Shown: piece by piece, positions 57,319 through 64,000 of the stretch
How the letters are laid out: each line of letters begins with the position of its first letter
Position numbering within the stretch: position 1 is the first letter of the stretch
Source: Rhizobium jaguaris
GTDB taxonomy: Bacteria; Pseudomonadota; Alphaproteobacteria; Rhizobiales; Rhizobiaceae
Assembly: GCF_003627755.1 (NCBI RefSeq)
Contig: NZ_CP032694.1
Location: forward strand, 2,657,501 to 2,721,500
Length of the DNA: 64,000 nt
Direction of reading: 5' to 3'
The notes under the pieces: generated by a model
Told to the model about the DNA's origin: nothing
Database searches by the model: none
Seen by the model: the letters and a program-made list of their open reading frames with translations, nothing else
Program-made: the position numbers and the translations under genes

Positions 57319-58242
57319 TCAGAAATAGAGCGACATGACGATATCTTGATCGAAATCGCCAAAACCCTTGCCGAAAATATTCAGGCCGCCGGGATTGCCC
57401 GCCGTCTCATCGATGCCGATGCGAAAGCGGATCGAGTGATGGTCGTGCAGCCCGAGCGATGTGATCGTCTGCATCGAAACCATGGTACCGTCGATCCAGG
57501 TGCCCTGATCGTCGATGCTCCAGGTCTTCAACTTGCCATATTGAGAGCCGCTGAGCTTCCACCAGCTCGGCGAATAAAGCCCGCGCCGGTCGCCGAAATC
57601 GCCGGGCGACGTCCAGTGGCCGGCCTTGATGCCGTTGACCCAGATGGAGATATCGGATGGCCAATTGGAATTGGTGGCCGGCGTCTCGGAACTGAGCTCG
57701 GCGGAGAATTCCACCTTGCGGATCCGACGCCCGCTGACTTTGGCATTGTTCGGAAACTTGTATTCGACGTAACCGCGCGTGAACCAGAGAAGCGCTGCCT
57801 GCATGCGTTGCGGGTCGAGAAATACACCCGGCACATCGAGCATGCCGATGACGTTGTTGACCGAACAAAGACCGCAAGGCGGACCGACCTCGAACTCGGT
57901 GAACAATCCGATGGGCATGCTGACGGCGACGACGTCTTCGCGCAGACTGGTAGAACGATTTTCGAAGCGGATGAGGATTTCGCCGTAGACGCTGGAACAG
58001 ATCTTCTGGTTGCCCTTGCTCGCTTTCATGGTGTGGGTTTCGATCAGCCCGGCCTTCTCCAGCGACTTGATATTGATGGCGGCGGTCGATTGCGGCAGCT
58101 TCATATGCGCCGCTATATCATTGACATTCAAGGGACCTTTGAGACGGAGCAGATTGAGGATTTCGATACGTGTGGCCGAGCCCAGGGCCTCGACAACCTC
58201 CGTATCCTTCATCGGATCAACTGTTAAAAGCTTCGTCTCCAT
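57319..58242 (-). CDS. ArsR-family regulator with large C-terminal domain
   Basis: A 307-residue protein. Residues 10-90 are an ArsR-type winged helix (ALGSATRIEILNLLRL, NVNDIAAHMKLPQSTAAINIKSLEKAGLIETH in outline). The remainder (about 100-305) is a beta-rich domain with WPSDISIWVNGIKAGHW, DRRGLYSPSWWKLSGSQYGKLKTWSI and DDQGTWIDG, a pattern like carbohydrate-binding jelly rolls. No metal-binding Cys pairs of classical ArsR proteins are seen. It follows the ABC operon and precedes the isomerase gene, so it may sense an arabino-oligosaccharide and control the operon. Start has no good ribosome site. Confidence 0.8.
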   Translation of the reverse strand: METKLLTVDPMKDTEVVEALGSATRIEILNLLRLKGPLNVNDIAAHMKLPQSTAAINIKSLEKAGLIETHTMKASKGNQKICSSVYGEILIRFENRSTSLREDVVAVSMPIGLFTEFEVGPPCGLCSVNNVIGMLDVPGVFLDPQRMQAALLWFTRGYVEYKFPNNAKVSGRRIRKVEFSAELSSETPATNSNWPSDISIWVNGIKAGHWTSPGDFGDRRGLYSPSWWKLSGSQYGKLKTWSIDDQGTWIDGTMVSMQTITSLGLHDHHSIRFRIGIDETAGNPGGLNIFGKGFGDFDQDIVMSLYF

Positions 58243-58325
58243 ATCGAACTGTCAAATCTCCGCGTCATACCAATCTTTGGCTCATATCACGCTCTTCGGT
58301 TGTTTTCCTCTCACTTTTTCGGGGT

Positions 58326-58363
58326 ACCGGCCCGCGGTCCGGGAGAGGATACCGCGGGCCGGT
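58326..58363. repeat. Perfect 13-bp stem-loop after the permease gene
   Basis: ACCGGCCCGCGGT and its exact complement surround a 12-base loop, 18 bp past the permease stop. No T-run follows on either strand, so it is more likely an mRNA stabiliser or regulatory cruciform than a terminator. Confidence 0.7.
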
Positions 58364-58380
58364 GAGGGAAACGCAGCCGC

Positions 58381-59205
58381 TCATCCCTTGATGCCCGAAG
58401 ACAGCATCAAGGCCTGCGTCACCCGTTTCTGGAATAGAAGATAGGCAACGGCAACGGGCATGGCAGCGAGGATCGCCACGGCCATGTCTCGAGCATATTT
58501 GATGCCGAAAGCATCATCGACCTGGGTGATACCGACCGTAACCGTCATAGTGCTTTCGGAGTTCGATACCAGGAAAGGCCACATGAAGGCGTTCCAGGCC
58601 ATGATATAGGTGATGATCGCCAACGCCGTGGTGATCCCCCAATTCAGCGGCAGGTAAAGCCGGAAGAGGATCTGGAATTCGCCGCAACCGTCGAGCTTTG
58701 CCGCCTCGCGCAGCTCCTTCGGCACGGAATCGAAGAACTGTTTATAGACGATGACGACAACCGGCACGATGAGTTGTGGCAGGACGATGCCGCTCAGCGT
58801 ATTGATCAGCCCGAGCTTCTGCATCAGCACGAATTGCGAGATGATCAACGCTTGCGACGGCACCATGAAACTTGCCAGAATGACGAAATAGAGCACCCGC
58901 CGCCCCGCGAAGACAATCTGCGACAGCGCATAGGCGCACATCATGCTGATAACAATGACGATCACCGTCACGCTGACCGATGTCACCACCGAATTCATGT
59001 ACCAGGTCGGCAAGTTGGTCTGGAACAGCGCGAAATAATAGGATGAAAAATCGAAGACACGTGGGATGAAGGTCGTGCTGGCAATAACGTCCTGCTCCGG
59101 CTTCACCGAAGTTATGATCGCCCAGTAGATCGGGAAGGCCCAGAGACCGGCGATGAAAAGCGTCAAAATCAACAGCAGCGAATTGCCGATCGCGCGTCCT
59201 GGCAT
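58381..59205 (-). CDS. Sugar ABC transporter permease (AraQ/MalG type)
   Basis: A 274-residue permease with six membrane segments, starting LLLILTLFIAGLWAFPIYWAI. EAA loop near residues 175-205: KELREAAKLDGCGEFQILFRLYLPLNWG. Its ATG overlaps the upstream permease stop by one base (TGATG). One of the two channel subunits of the arabinose-type importer. Confidence 0.9.
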   Translation of the reverse strand: MPGRAIGNSLLLILTLFIAGLWAFPIYWAIITSVKPEQDVIASTTFIPRVFDFSSYYFALFQTNLPTWYMNSVVTSVSVTVIVIVISMMCAYALSQIVFAGRRVLYFVILASFMVPSQALIISQFVLMQKLGLINTLSGIVLPQLIVPVVVIVYKQFFDSVPKELREAAKLDGCGEFQILFRLYLPLNWGITTALAIITYIMAWNAFMWPFLVSNSESTMTVTVGITQVDDAFGIKYARDMAVAILAAMPVAVAYLLFQKRVTQALMLSSGIKG

Positions 59206-60086
59206 CAGCTTGCTCTCCTCACTCTCAAAAGCTGGTACTGCAACACCGACGCGGCCACGATGATCAGAAACAATATAACCGCGATCGCCGAAGCAGCACC
59301 ACCATGGCTAAGGCGAAAGCCTTCGCGATAGACAAGCAACAACAGTACATATGTGGAATTGAACGGCCCGCCTTCGGTGAGCAGGTAGATCTGATCGAAG
59401 ATCTTCAGTTGCAGAATGAGTTGCAGCGTCAGCACAAGCGTCGTCACCGGCCATATCAAGGGCCACGTTATGCGCCGGAATGCCTGGAGACGAGATGCGC
59501 CGTCGAGGGCGGCGGCTTCATAATAATCCTTGGGTATGTTCTTGAGCGCAGCGATAAAGAGCAGCAGGTTGAAGCCGTTCGTCCACCAAATGGTGACAAA
59601 AGCAACCATCGGCATCGCCCATATGGGATCGCGAAAGACGCTGACGGGATGACCGGTGAAAAGTTGAATCACGTTTTGCGCGATGCCGAATTGCTGGTCC
59701 AGTACCCATTTCCAGATTGTCGTGACAACGGAGACCGGCAGAATATAGGGAATGAAGAACAGTACGAGCACCAGGCTCTGCAACCGGCCTTCCAATCGAA
59801 CGACCATCAGCGCCAATGCAAGCCCGATCAGCGTGTTGGGCACGGCACTCAAAAGGACGAAATAGCCGGTGTTCCACATCGAGGTATAGAACAGCTTCTG
59901 GCTGAAGAGTTTGATGTAGTTGTCGAAACCTACCCATTGGCCGTCGCCGATCAGCGGGGCGTTGGTGAAGCTCAACGCAAACATCTTGTAAACGGGATAG
60001 GCAAATACGATCAGATAGACAATCACGAAGGGCGCCACCATCAGCACGACGGTCAGAGCCTTCTTTCGTCCTTCGCTAGCGAACAT
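59205..60086 (-). CDS. Sugar ABC transporter permease (AraP/MalF type)
   Basis: A 293-residue permease with six membrane segments. EAA loop near residues 190-215: KDYYEAAALDGASRLQAFRRITWPLIWP. Good ribosome site AGAGGAAG. It is 66 bp after the binding-protein stop and overlaps the AraQ-type gene by one base. Confidence 0.9.
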   Translation of the reverse strand: MFASEGRKKALTVVLMVAPFVIVYLIVFAYPVYKMFALSFTNAPLIGDGQWVGFDNYIKLFSQKLFYTSMWNTGYFVLLSAVPNTLIGLALALMVVRLEGRLQSLVLVLFFIPYILPVSVVTTIWKWVLDQQFGIAQNVIQLFTGHPVSVFRDPIWAMPMVAFVTIWWTNGFNLLLFIAALKNIPKDYYEAAALDGASRLQAFRRITWPLIWPVTTLVLTLQLILQLKIFDQIYLLTEGGPFNSTYVLLLLVYREGFRLSHGGAASAIAVILFLIIVAASVLQYQLLRVRRAS

Positions 60087-60152
60087 GGCGCTTCCTCTTG
60101 CCAGCAGGAAGCCGACCGGATCAGTTCCGGCCGGCCTTTGTGCCCAGGGCTG

Positions 60153-61421
60153 CTATTGCTGGCCCTGCAGCTCTTCACGCATCTGATCGATGGCGTCCTT
60201 CGGATCGAGCTGGGCATTGATTGCCGGAATGATGAAGTTCTGCGCAGCCTCGTAGATCGGCCCAGCGACACCGGCGAGCGGCGAGATCGGATCATAGACG
60301 GCGGTATCGGCAAGCTTCGAATAGACGGCGTTCGGCTGCATATTCTTGAAGTCGGCGCTTTGCGTCACCGGCTTGTAGGCCGGGATGTGGCCGGCACTTG
60401 CCCAAGAGATGCTATTCTCGTTCATCCACCGGATGACTTCGAGCACGGTCTTGACCTTATCCTCCGAGATCGGCTTCACGGTGCTGTTCGGAATTGCGAA
60501 GGAGTGGGAGTCGACCCAGGTCGCCTGCTGCCCCATCAGGTTCGGAATTTCGATTGCGCCCCATTGAAAGCCGAGCTGACCTTTCTTTTCCAGGTCGACC
60601 ATGGTCGGCACTTCCCAGACCCCGTTGATATGCATCGCCGCCTTGCCCGAAGTGAAGAGCGCGATCGATGCCTCGTAGGAGATGAGCTGCGGGGAATAGC
60701 CGGACTTGATCCAATTCGTTATCGTATCCAGCGCCTTCAGGCTGGAATCGCCAGGCATAATCTCCTTGCCGTCCAAGAACTTGGCGCCCTGTTGAGCGAC
60801 GAGCGTATAAAAGATGCGCCAGATGGAAGCGCCCTGATCGCTATTAATCGACAACGGATATTGGACCTTGCCGAGCGCCTTGATCTTGCCCAGCACCGCA
60901 TTGAAATTATCGAGCCCATCCAGCCCTTTTGGCAAACCGTCATCCCCGAGGAGGCCGGCCTGCTTCAGGATATCCTTGTTGTAGTAGAGAATGATCGAAT
61001 GGACATCGAAGGGAATGCCGTAGGTCTTTCCGTCGGTGGTCGCCGAGTTCCAGGCGGCGTCGACATAATTCTCTTTCTTGATGCCCGCCGCCGAAAGCTC
61101 ATCGGCCGTAAACGGGCGCAGGATGCCGGTCGGCACGGCCAGTGGATAGCGCGAGATATGGTAAGTCATGATATCGGGCTGCTGACCGACAGCGGCGGCG
61201 GTCTGCACCTTGGTGTAGAAAGGTACGCCCCATTCCAGCGTCGTCGCATTGATCTTGATGTCAGGATGCGTGTCGTTGAATTTTTGGATCAGCGCCTTCA
61301 TGCGCACGCCATCGCCACCGCTGAGGAAGTCCCACCAGGTGATTTCAGTCTGCGCAAAAGCCGCCGTAGCCGGCAGCAAAGTCAAAGCGGCCGCCATCGC
61401 CAATTTCAAAAGTCGTCTCAT
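60153..61421 (-). CDS. Sugar ABC transporter substrate-binding protein (AraN type)
   Basis: A 422-residue CUT1 binding protein with signal peptide ending at AFAQTE (about residue 24). Family start EITWWDFLSGGDGVRMKALIQKFNDTHPDIKI in outline. GGAGGAGACAGAC is a strong ribosome site. The arabinofuranosidase upstream and lack of other substrates suggest L-arabinose or arabino-oligosaccharides as ligand. Gap of 66 bp to the first permease. Confidence 0.9.
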   Translation of the reverse strand: MRRLLKLAMAAALTLLPATAAFAQTEITWWDFLSGGDGVRMKALIQKFNDTHPDIKINATTLEWGVPFYTKVQTAAAVGQQPDIMTYHISRYPLAVPTGILRPFTADELSAAGIKKENYVDAAWNSATTDGKTYGIPFDVHSIILYYNKDILKQAGLLGDDGLPKGLDGLDNFNAVLGKIKALGKVQYPLSINSDQGASIWRIFYTLVAQQGAKFLDGKEIMPGDSSLKALDTITNWIKSGYSPQLISYEASIALFTSGKAAMHINGVWEVPTMVDLEKKGQLGFQWGAIEIPNLMGQQATWVDSHSFAIPNSTVKPISEDKVKTVLEVIRWMNENSISWASAGHIPAYKPVTQSADFKNMQPNAVYSKLADTAVYDPISPLAGVAGPIYEAAQNFIIPAINAQLDPKDAIDQMREELQGQQ

Positions 61422-61568
61422 GTCTGTCTCCTCCAACACAGGGGCATGATTGCCATTGAACCGGCTCGCTCCACCGAGCCGGTAGACCCATCGGAAACGT
61501 CCGGCATCCTCTTGCCGGCCGCATTCCGTCATTCTCAAACTGCCTGCACACTCAATATTTTACGATAC

Positions 61569-61587
61569 ATATCAAAAAAAATGATAT
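61569..61587. promoter_or_regulatory. AT-rich inverted repeat upstream of the binding-protein gene
   Basis: ATATCA (61569-61574), seven A bases, TGATAT (61582-61587), touching the ATPase stop codon 148 bp before the binding-protein start. Also contains ATGATATCAT (61581-61590). It may be an operator for the ArsR regulator of this operon or a weak terminator. Confidence 0.4.
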
Positions 61588-62723
61588 CATCGGATACGCC
61601 TGCCATTTTCGCTAAAAGCCAGCAGCGTCTCCGGCGTCATCGTCAGCACCACCGGCTCGCCCGGTTTTGGACGGTGGTCGCTGCGGCATTCGATCGTCAA
61701 TTCGGTGCCGGTGCGGGTCAACGCGTGCAGGTATGCAATACCGCCGAGCTCCTCGATGAACTCCGCCTTCACCTGTAGGGAGGCGGACCGAACCTCACCG
61801 TCCAGCGCCAACTGCTCAGGCCGGACGCCGATGAAAACCTTGGCCCCGGCCTGTGGCAAAACACCCGTCAGAGGCAAAGCGATCGAGGTTTCGGGCTGGT
61901 CGTCAAGCGTGATGACCAGGCGACCATCGGCGTTGCCGACGACCTTGCCGGAGAGAAAATTCATTCCCGGCGAGCCGATAAAGCCGGCGACAAACATATT
62001 GTCGGGATTACGGTAGAGATCGAGCGGCGCCCCAGCTTGCTGCACAACGCCGGACTTCAGCACCACGATCTTGTCTGCGAGAGTCATCGCTTCGACCTGA
62101 TCGTGGGTGACATAGACCATTGTTGCGCCGATCTGGCGATGTAACCGGGCAATCTCCATCCGCATCTTCACGCGTAGCTCGGCATCGAGATTCGACAGCG
62201 GTTCATCGAACAGAAAAACCCGAGGCTGACGGACAATGGCGCGACCGATCGCGACGCGTTGACGCTGACCGCCGGAAAGCTGGCTGGGTTTGCTCTTGAG
62301 ATAATCGGTGAGACGCAGGATCTCGGCGGCCGATCGCACCTTTTCGGCAATTTCAGCCTTGGGTCGCCCCGCTACAGACAGGCTGAAGGCCATATTGTCG
62401 AAGACGGTCAGATGCGGATAAAGCGCATATGACTGGAAGACCATGGCCACGCCACGGGTGGACGCTTCCTTGTGCGTGACATCCCGGCCCTCGATCTCGA
62501 TCCGGCCGCCCGACGTTTCCTCCAGCCCGGCAATCATGCGCAGCAAGGTCGATTTTCCGCAGCCGGAAGGTCCAACGAAGACGGCGAACTCGCCCTGCTC
62601 AATCTTGATGTCAACACCATGGATGACCTTCAGCGCGCCGAAGGACTTGCTGACATCCGTCAACTGGATTCCTAGATTCTGGACTTTGGCATTTTGAACG
62701 TCGGCACTCTGAATTCCCACCAT
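61587..62723 (-). CDS. Sugar ABC transporter ATP-binding protein (UgpC/MsmK type)
   Basis: A 378-residue CUT1 ATPase. Walker [10 protein letters not shown] near residue 55, Q-loop [13 protein letters not shown], signature LSGGQRQR, Walker [12 protein letters not shown] and H-loop VTHDQVEAM. An unusual N-terminal extension of about 18 residues with near-repeats (QSADVQ, NAKVQ) precedes the normal start IQLTDVSKSF. Start ATG at 62723 has GGGAGG upstream. It completes the importer and lies between the arabinofuranosidase and the binding-protein genes. Confidence 0.9.
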   Translation of the reverse strand: MVGIQSADVQNAKVQNLGIQLTDVSKSFGALKVIHGVDIKIEQGEFAVFVGPSGCGKSTLLRMIAGLEETSGGRIEIEGRDVTHKEASTRGVAMVFQSYALYPHLTVFDNMAFSLSVAGRPKAEIAEKVRSAAEILRLTDYLKSKPSQLSGGQRQRVAIGRAIVRQPRVFLFDEPLSNLDAELRVKMRMEIARLHRQIGATMVYVTHDQVEAMTLADKIVVLKSGVVQQAGAPLDLYRNPDNMFVAGFIGSPGMNFLSGKVVGNADGRLVITLDDQPETSIALPLTGVLPQAGAKVFIGVRPEQLALDGEVRSASLQVKAEFIEELGGIAYLHALTRTGTELTIECRSDHRPKPGEPVVLTMTPETLLAFSENGRRIR

Positions 62724-62797
62724 GAGCCTGATCCTCCCGTGATCAACTCCCCTCCGGACGGCGGCCTCTTTCGCCACCGTCCAGCGGACCCAGCTTG

Positions 62798-64000
62798 TCA
62801 GGCTGTTGCGACCGACAGCAGGATGAAGTGGTAGGATTTCGGCGGCAGCTTGCCGGCAACAGCGCCTTCATCCGTCAGACCAAGACCGGAGCCGTCTCTC
62901 GGAACAACGGTGTGCTGTGCGTCGACCGTATTTCGGGCTCTCAGATCTTCGCCAGTCATAATCGTGTGCTTCTCGATTTTGACATTCTTGAAGCCCTGAA
63001 GCGCAACGGATAAATCGAGCGATTGATCAACGCTGCGGTTAACGGCAAAAATCGCGATGCTCCTGCCCCCCTCATGCAGCACCGCCGAAATGTCGAGGTA
63101 GGGTACGTCCTGGGCGACCTCGCAATCATAGGTCGGCCCCGATGCCGAGACGTTCAACGCCGTGCCACGTCCATACTTGGACGCAAGCTGCAACGGATAG
63201 TAGATGGTTTGGCGCCAGGCCGGGCCATCGGTGCGCGTCAAAATCGGCGCAATGACATTCACCAGCTGAGCCATGCAAGCGATCTTGACGCGATCGGACC
63301 GACGAATAAACACATTGAGGAGCGAGGCGACGAACAAGGCATCCTCGAGGTTATAGACCTCTTCGAGCAGCGCCGGCGCTTCGGGCCAGTTCCAGCTGGC
63401 GATGCGCTCACCGTCCTCCTTGCGATCGTGATACCAAACATTCCATTCATCGAAGCAGATTTTCACATCGCGCTTCGAGCGCTTCTTTGCCTTGATATAA
63501 TCGATGATGCCACCGACGGTCACAATATAACGGTCAAGATCCATCGCCTTGGCGAAGTAGTTGAGCGTATCCTGCTCCTCATTGCCGAAATATTTGTGCA
63601 ACGAGATATAATCGACGCTCTCGTAGGCCTGATCGAGAACAGTCGCCTCCCACTCTGGATAGCTCTTCATCTTGTCATTGGACGAACCGCAGGCCACCGT
63701 TTCCAGAGTTTTATCGAAGTATTTGAATGCCTTGCTGACCTCATTGGCGAGATGGCCATATTCAGCCGCACTTTTATGACCAACCTGCCAAGGCCCATCC
63801 AATTCGTTGCCCAAGCACCATATACGGACATTATGCGGGTCCTTATAGCCATGCTTGGCGCGCAAATCGCTCCAATAAGTGCCGCTCGGATGATTGCAAT
63901 ATTCGAGGAAATTGCGGGCATCATCGAGGCCGCGTGAACCGAGATTCATGGCAAGCATCATCTCGGTCTTGGCAAGCTTCGCCCAATCGGCGAACTCGTT
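62798..64000 (-). CDS. abfA: Alpha-L-arabinofuranosidase, GH51 (partial, N-terminus beyond the window)
   Basis: The reading frame is open to the window edge; 400 residues of the C-terminal part are visible. GH51 catalytic acid/base Glu lies in WCLGNELDGPW and the nucleophile Glu in KICFDEWNVWY, with the expected spacing of about 125 residues. The C-terminal beta-sandwich ends with SYHFILLSVATA. It releases terminal arabinofuranose from arabinan or arabinoxylan oligosaccharides, probably in the cytoplasm after import, since no signal is visible. First known gene of the minus-strand arabinose-type operon; 74 bp before the ATPase start. Confidence 0.92.
   Translation of the reverse strand, partial: NEFADWAKLAKTEMMLAMNLGSRGLDDARNFLEYCNHPSGTYWSDLRAKHGYKDPHNVRIWCLGNELDGPWQVGHKSAAEYGHLANEVSKAFKYFDKTLETVACGSSNDKMKSYPEWEATVLDQAYESVDYISLHKYFGNEEQDTLNYFAKAMDLDRYIVTVGGIIDYIKAKKRSKRDVKICFDEWNVWYHDRKEDGERIASWNWPEAPALLEEVYNLEDALFVASLLNVFIRRSDRVKIACMAQLVNVIAPILTRTDGPAWRQTIYYPLQLASKYGRGTALNVSASGPTYDCEVAQDVPYLDISAVLHEGGRSIAIFAVNRSVDQSLDLSVALQGFKNVKIEKHTIMTGEDLRARNTVDAQHTVVPRDGSGLGLTDEGAVAGKLPPKSYHFILLSVATA

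Noticed and set aside
59304..61778. An 824-codon open frame antisense to the arabinose-type permease and binding-protein genes
   Set aside because: It has no recognisable domain or good start and mirrors the high-GC codon pattern of the genes on the other strand, which carry clear ABC motifs.

Overview
The window looks like chromosome from a fast-growing rhizobium (Rhizobiaceae, Rhizobium/Agrobacterium group). The support is: GC-rich coding DNA, the betaine-lipid pair btaA-btaB, a PPi-dependent phosphofructokinase, a Brucella/rhizobium-type second lumazine synthase (RibH2) behind an FMN riboswitch, an ArsR-methyltransferase regulator joined to metF, and three carbohydrate or amine ABC uptake operons. 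This is judged from protein resemblance and gene order only; no species is claimed. No tRNA, rRNA, CRISPR array, prophage or insertion sequence was seen.

Layout. 0-11.5 kb: housekeeping and envelope genes: a TerB/J-domain protein, pfp, a frameshifted LysE exporter, four peptidoglycan- or penicillin-recognising-type enzymes (SLT lipoprotein, serine hydrolase, GH25 lipoprotein, MltB), btaAB with a Pho-box-like site, an EamA exporter and a 25-residue membrane peptide. 11.6-16.4 kb: metF with its ArsR-methyltransferase regulator (SahR type), ettA and a periplasmic RNase T2. 16.5-25.5 kb: alpha/beta hydrolase, EamA exporter, a translationally coupled CaiB CoA-transferase and TPP enzyme, RidA, a small phosphatase-like protein, an aldose-epimerase-like protein, an L,D-transpeptidase and an orphan ParA.

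25.8-32.5 kb is a minus-strand catabolic cluster: iron alcohol dehydrogenase, aldehyde dehydrogenase, gamma-glutamylamide-synthetase-like glutamine synthetase, APC permease and N-formylglutamate-amidohydrolase-like enzyme. This is the gene content expected of a gamma-glutamylated amine or amino-alcohol pathway. A broken RpiR-type regulator faces it, followed by a four-gene ABC importer (33.7-37.6 kb). 37.7-40.3 kb: FMN riboswitch and ribH, a VOC protein, and a PhnF-like regulator with a methyltransferase. 40.4-48.1 kb: a CUT1 sugar ABC operon with a Gfo/Idh dehydrogenase, divergent from a BadF/N-acetylglucosamine-kinase-type kinase and a GntR/HutC regulator. The control region between them holds a cluster of TGGTA half-sites.

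48.1-56.1 kb: cobalamin-dependent metH, an AGE-family epimerase, a UPF0303 protein, a secreted polysaccharide lyase and three short unknown genes. 56.4-64 kb: an arabinan or arabino-oligosaccharide utilisation operon read on the minus strand: GH51 arabinofuranosidase (cut by the window edge), ATPase, binding protein, two permeases, an ArsR regulator with a large C-terminal domain, and a TIM-barrel isomerase.

The best new signal is a perfect palindrome built on ATAAAGATATCTTTAT. It occurs just upstream of the sahR-metF operon and again, as a 20-bp version, upstream of metH 38 kb away. It links the two methionine-cycle loci as one regulon, probably run by the ArsR-methyltransferase protein encoded here. 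Two genes (lysE, rpiR) each carry an apparent loss of one G in a GGG run. They should be checked as sequencing errors before being called pseudogenes.
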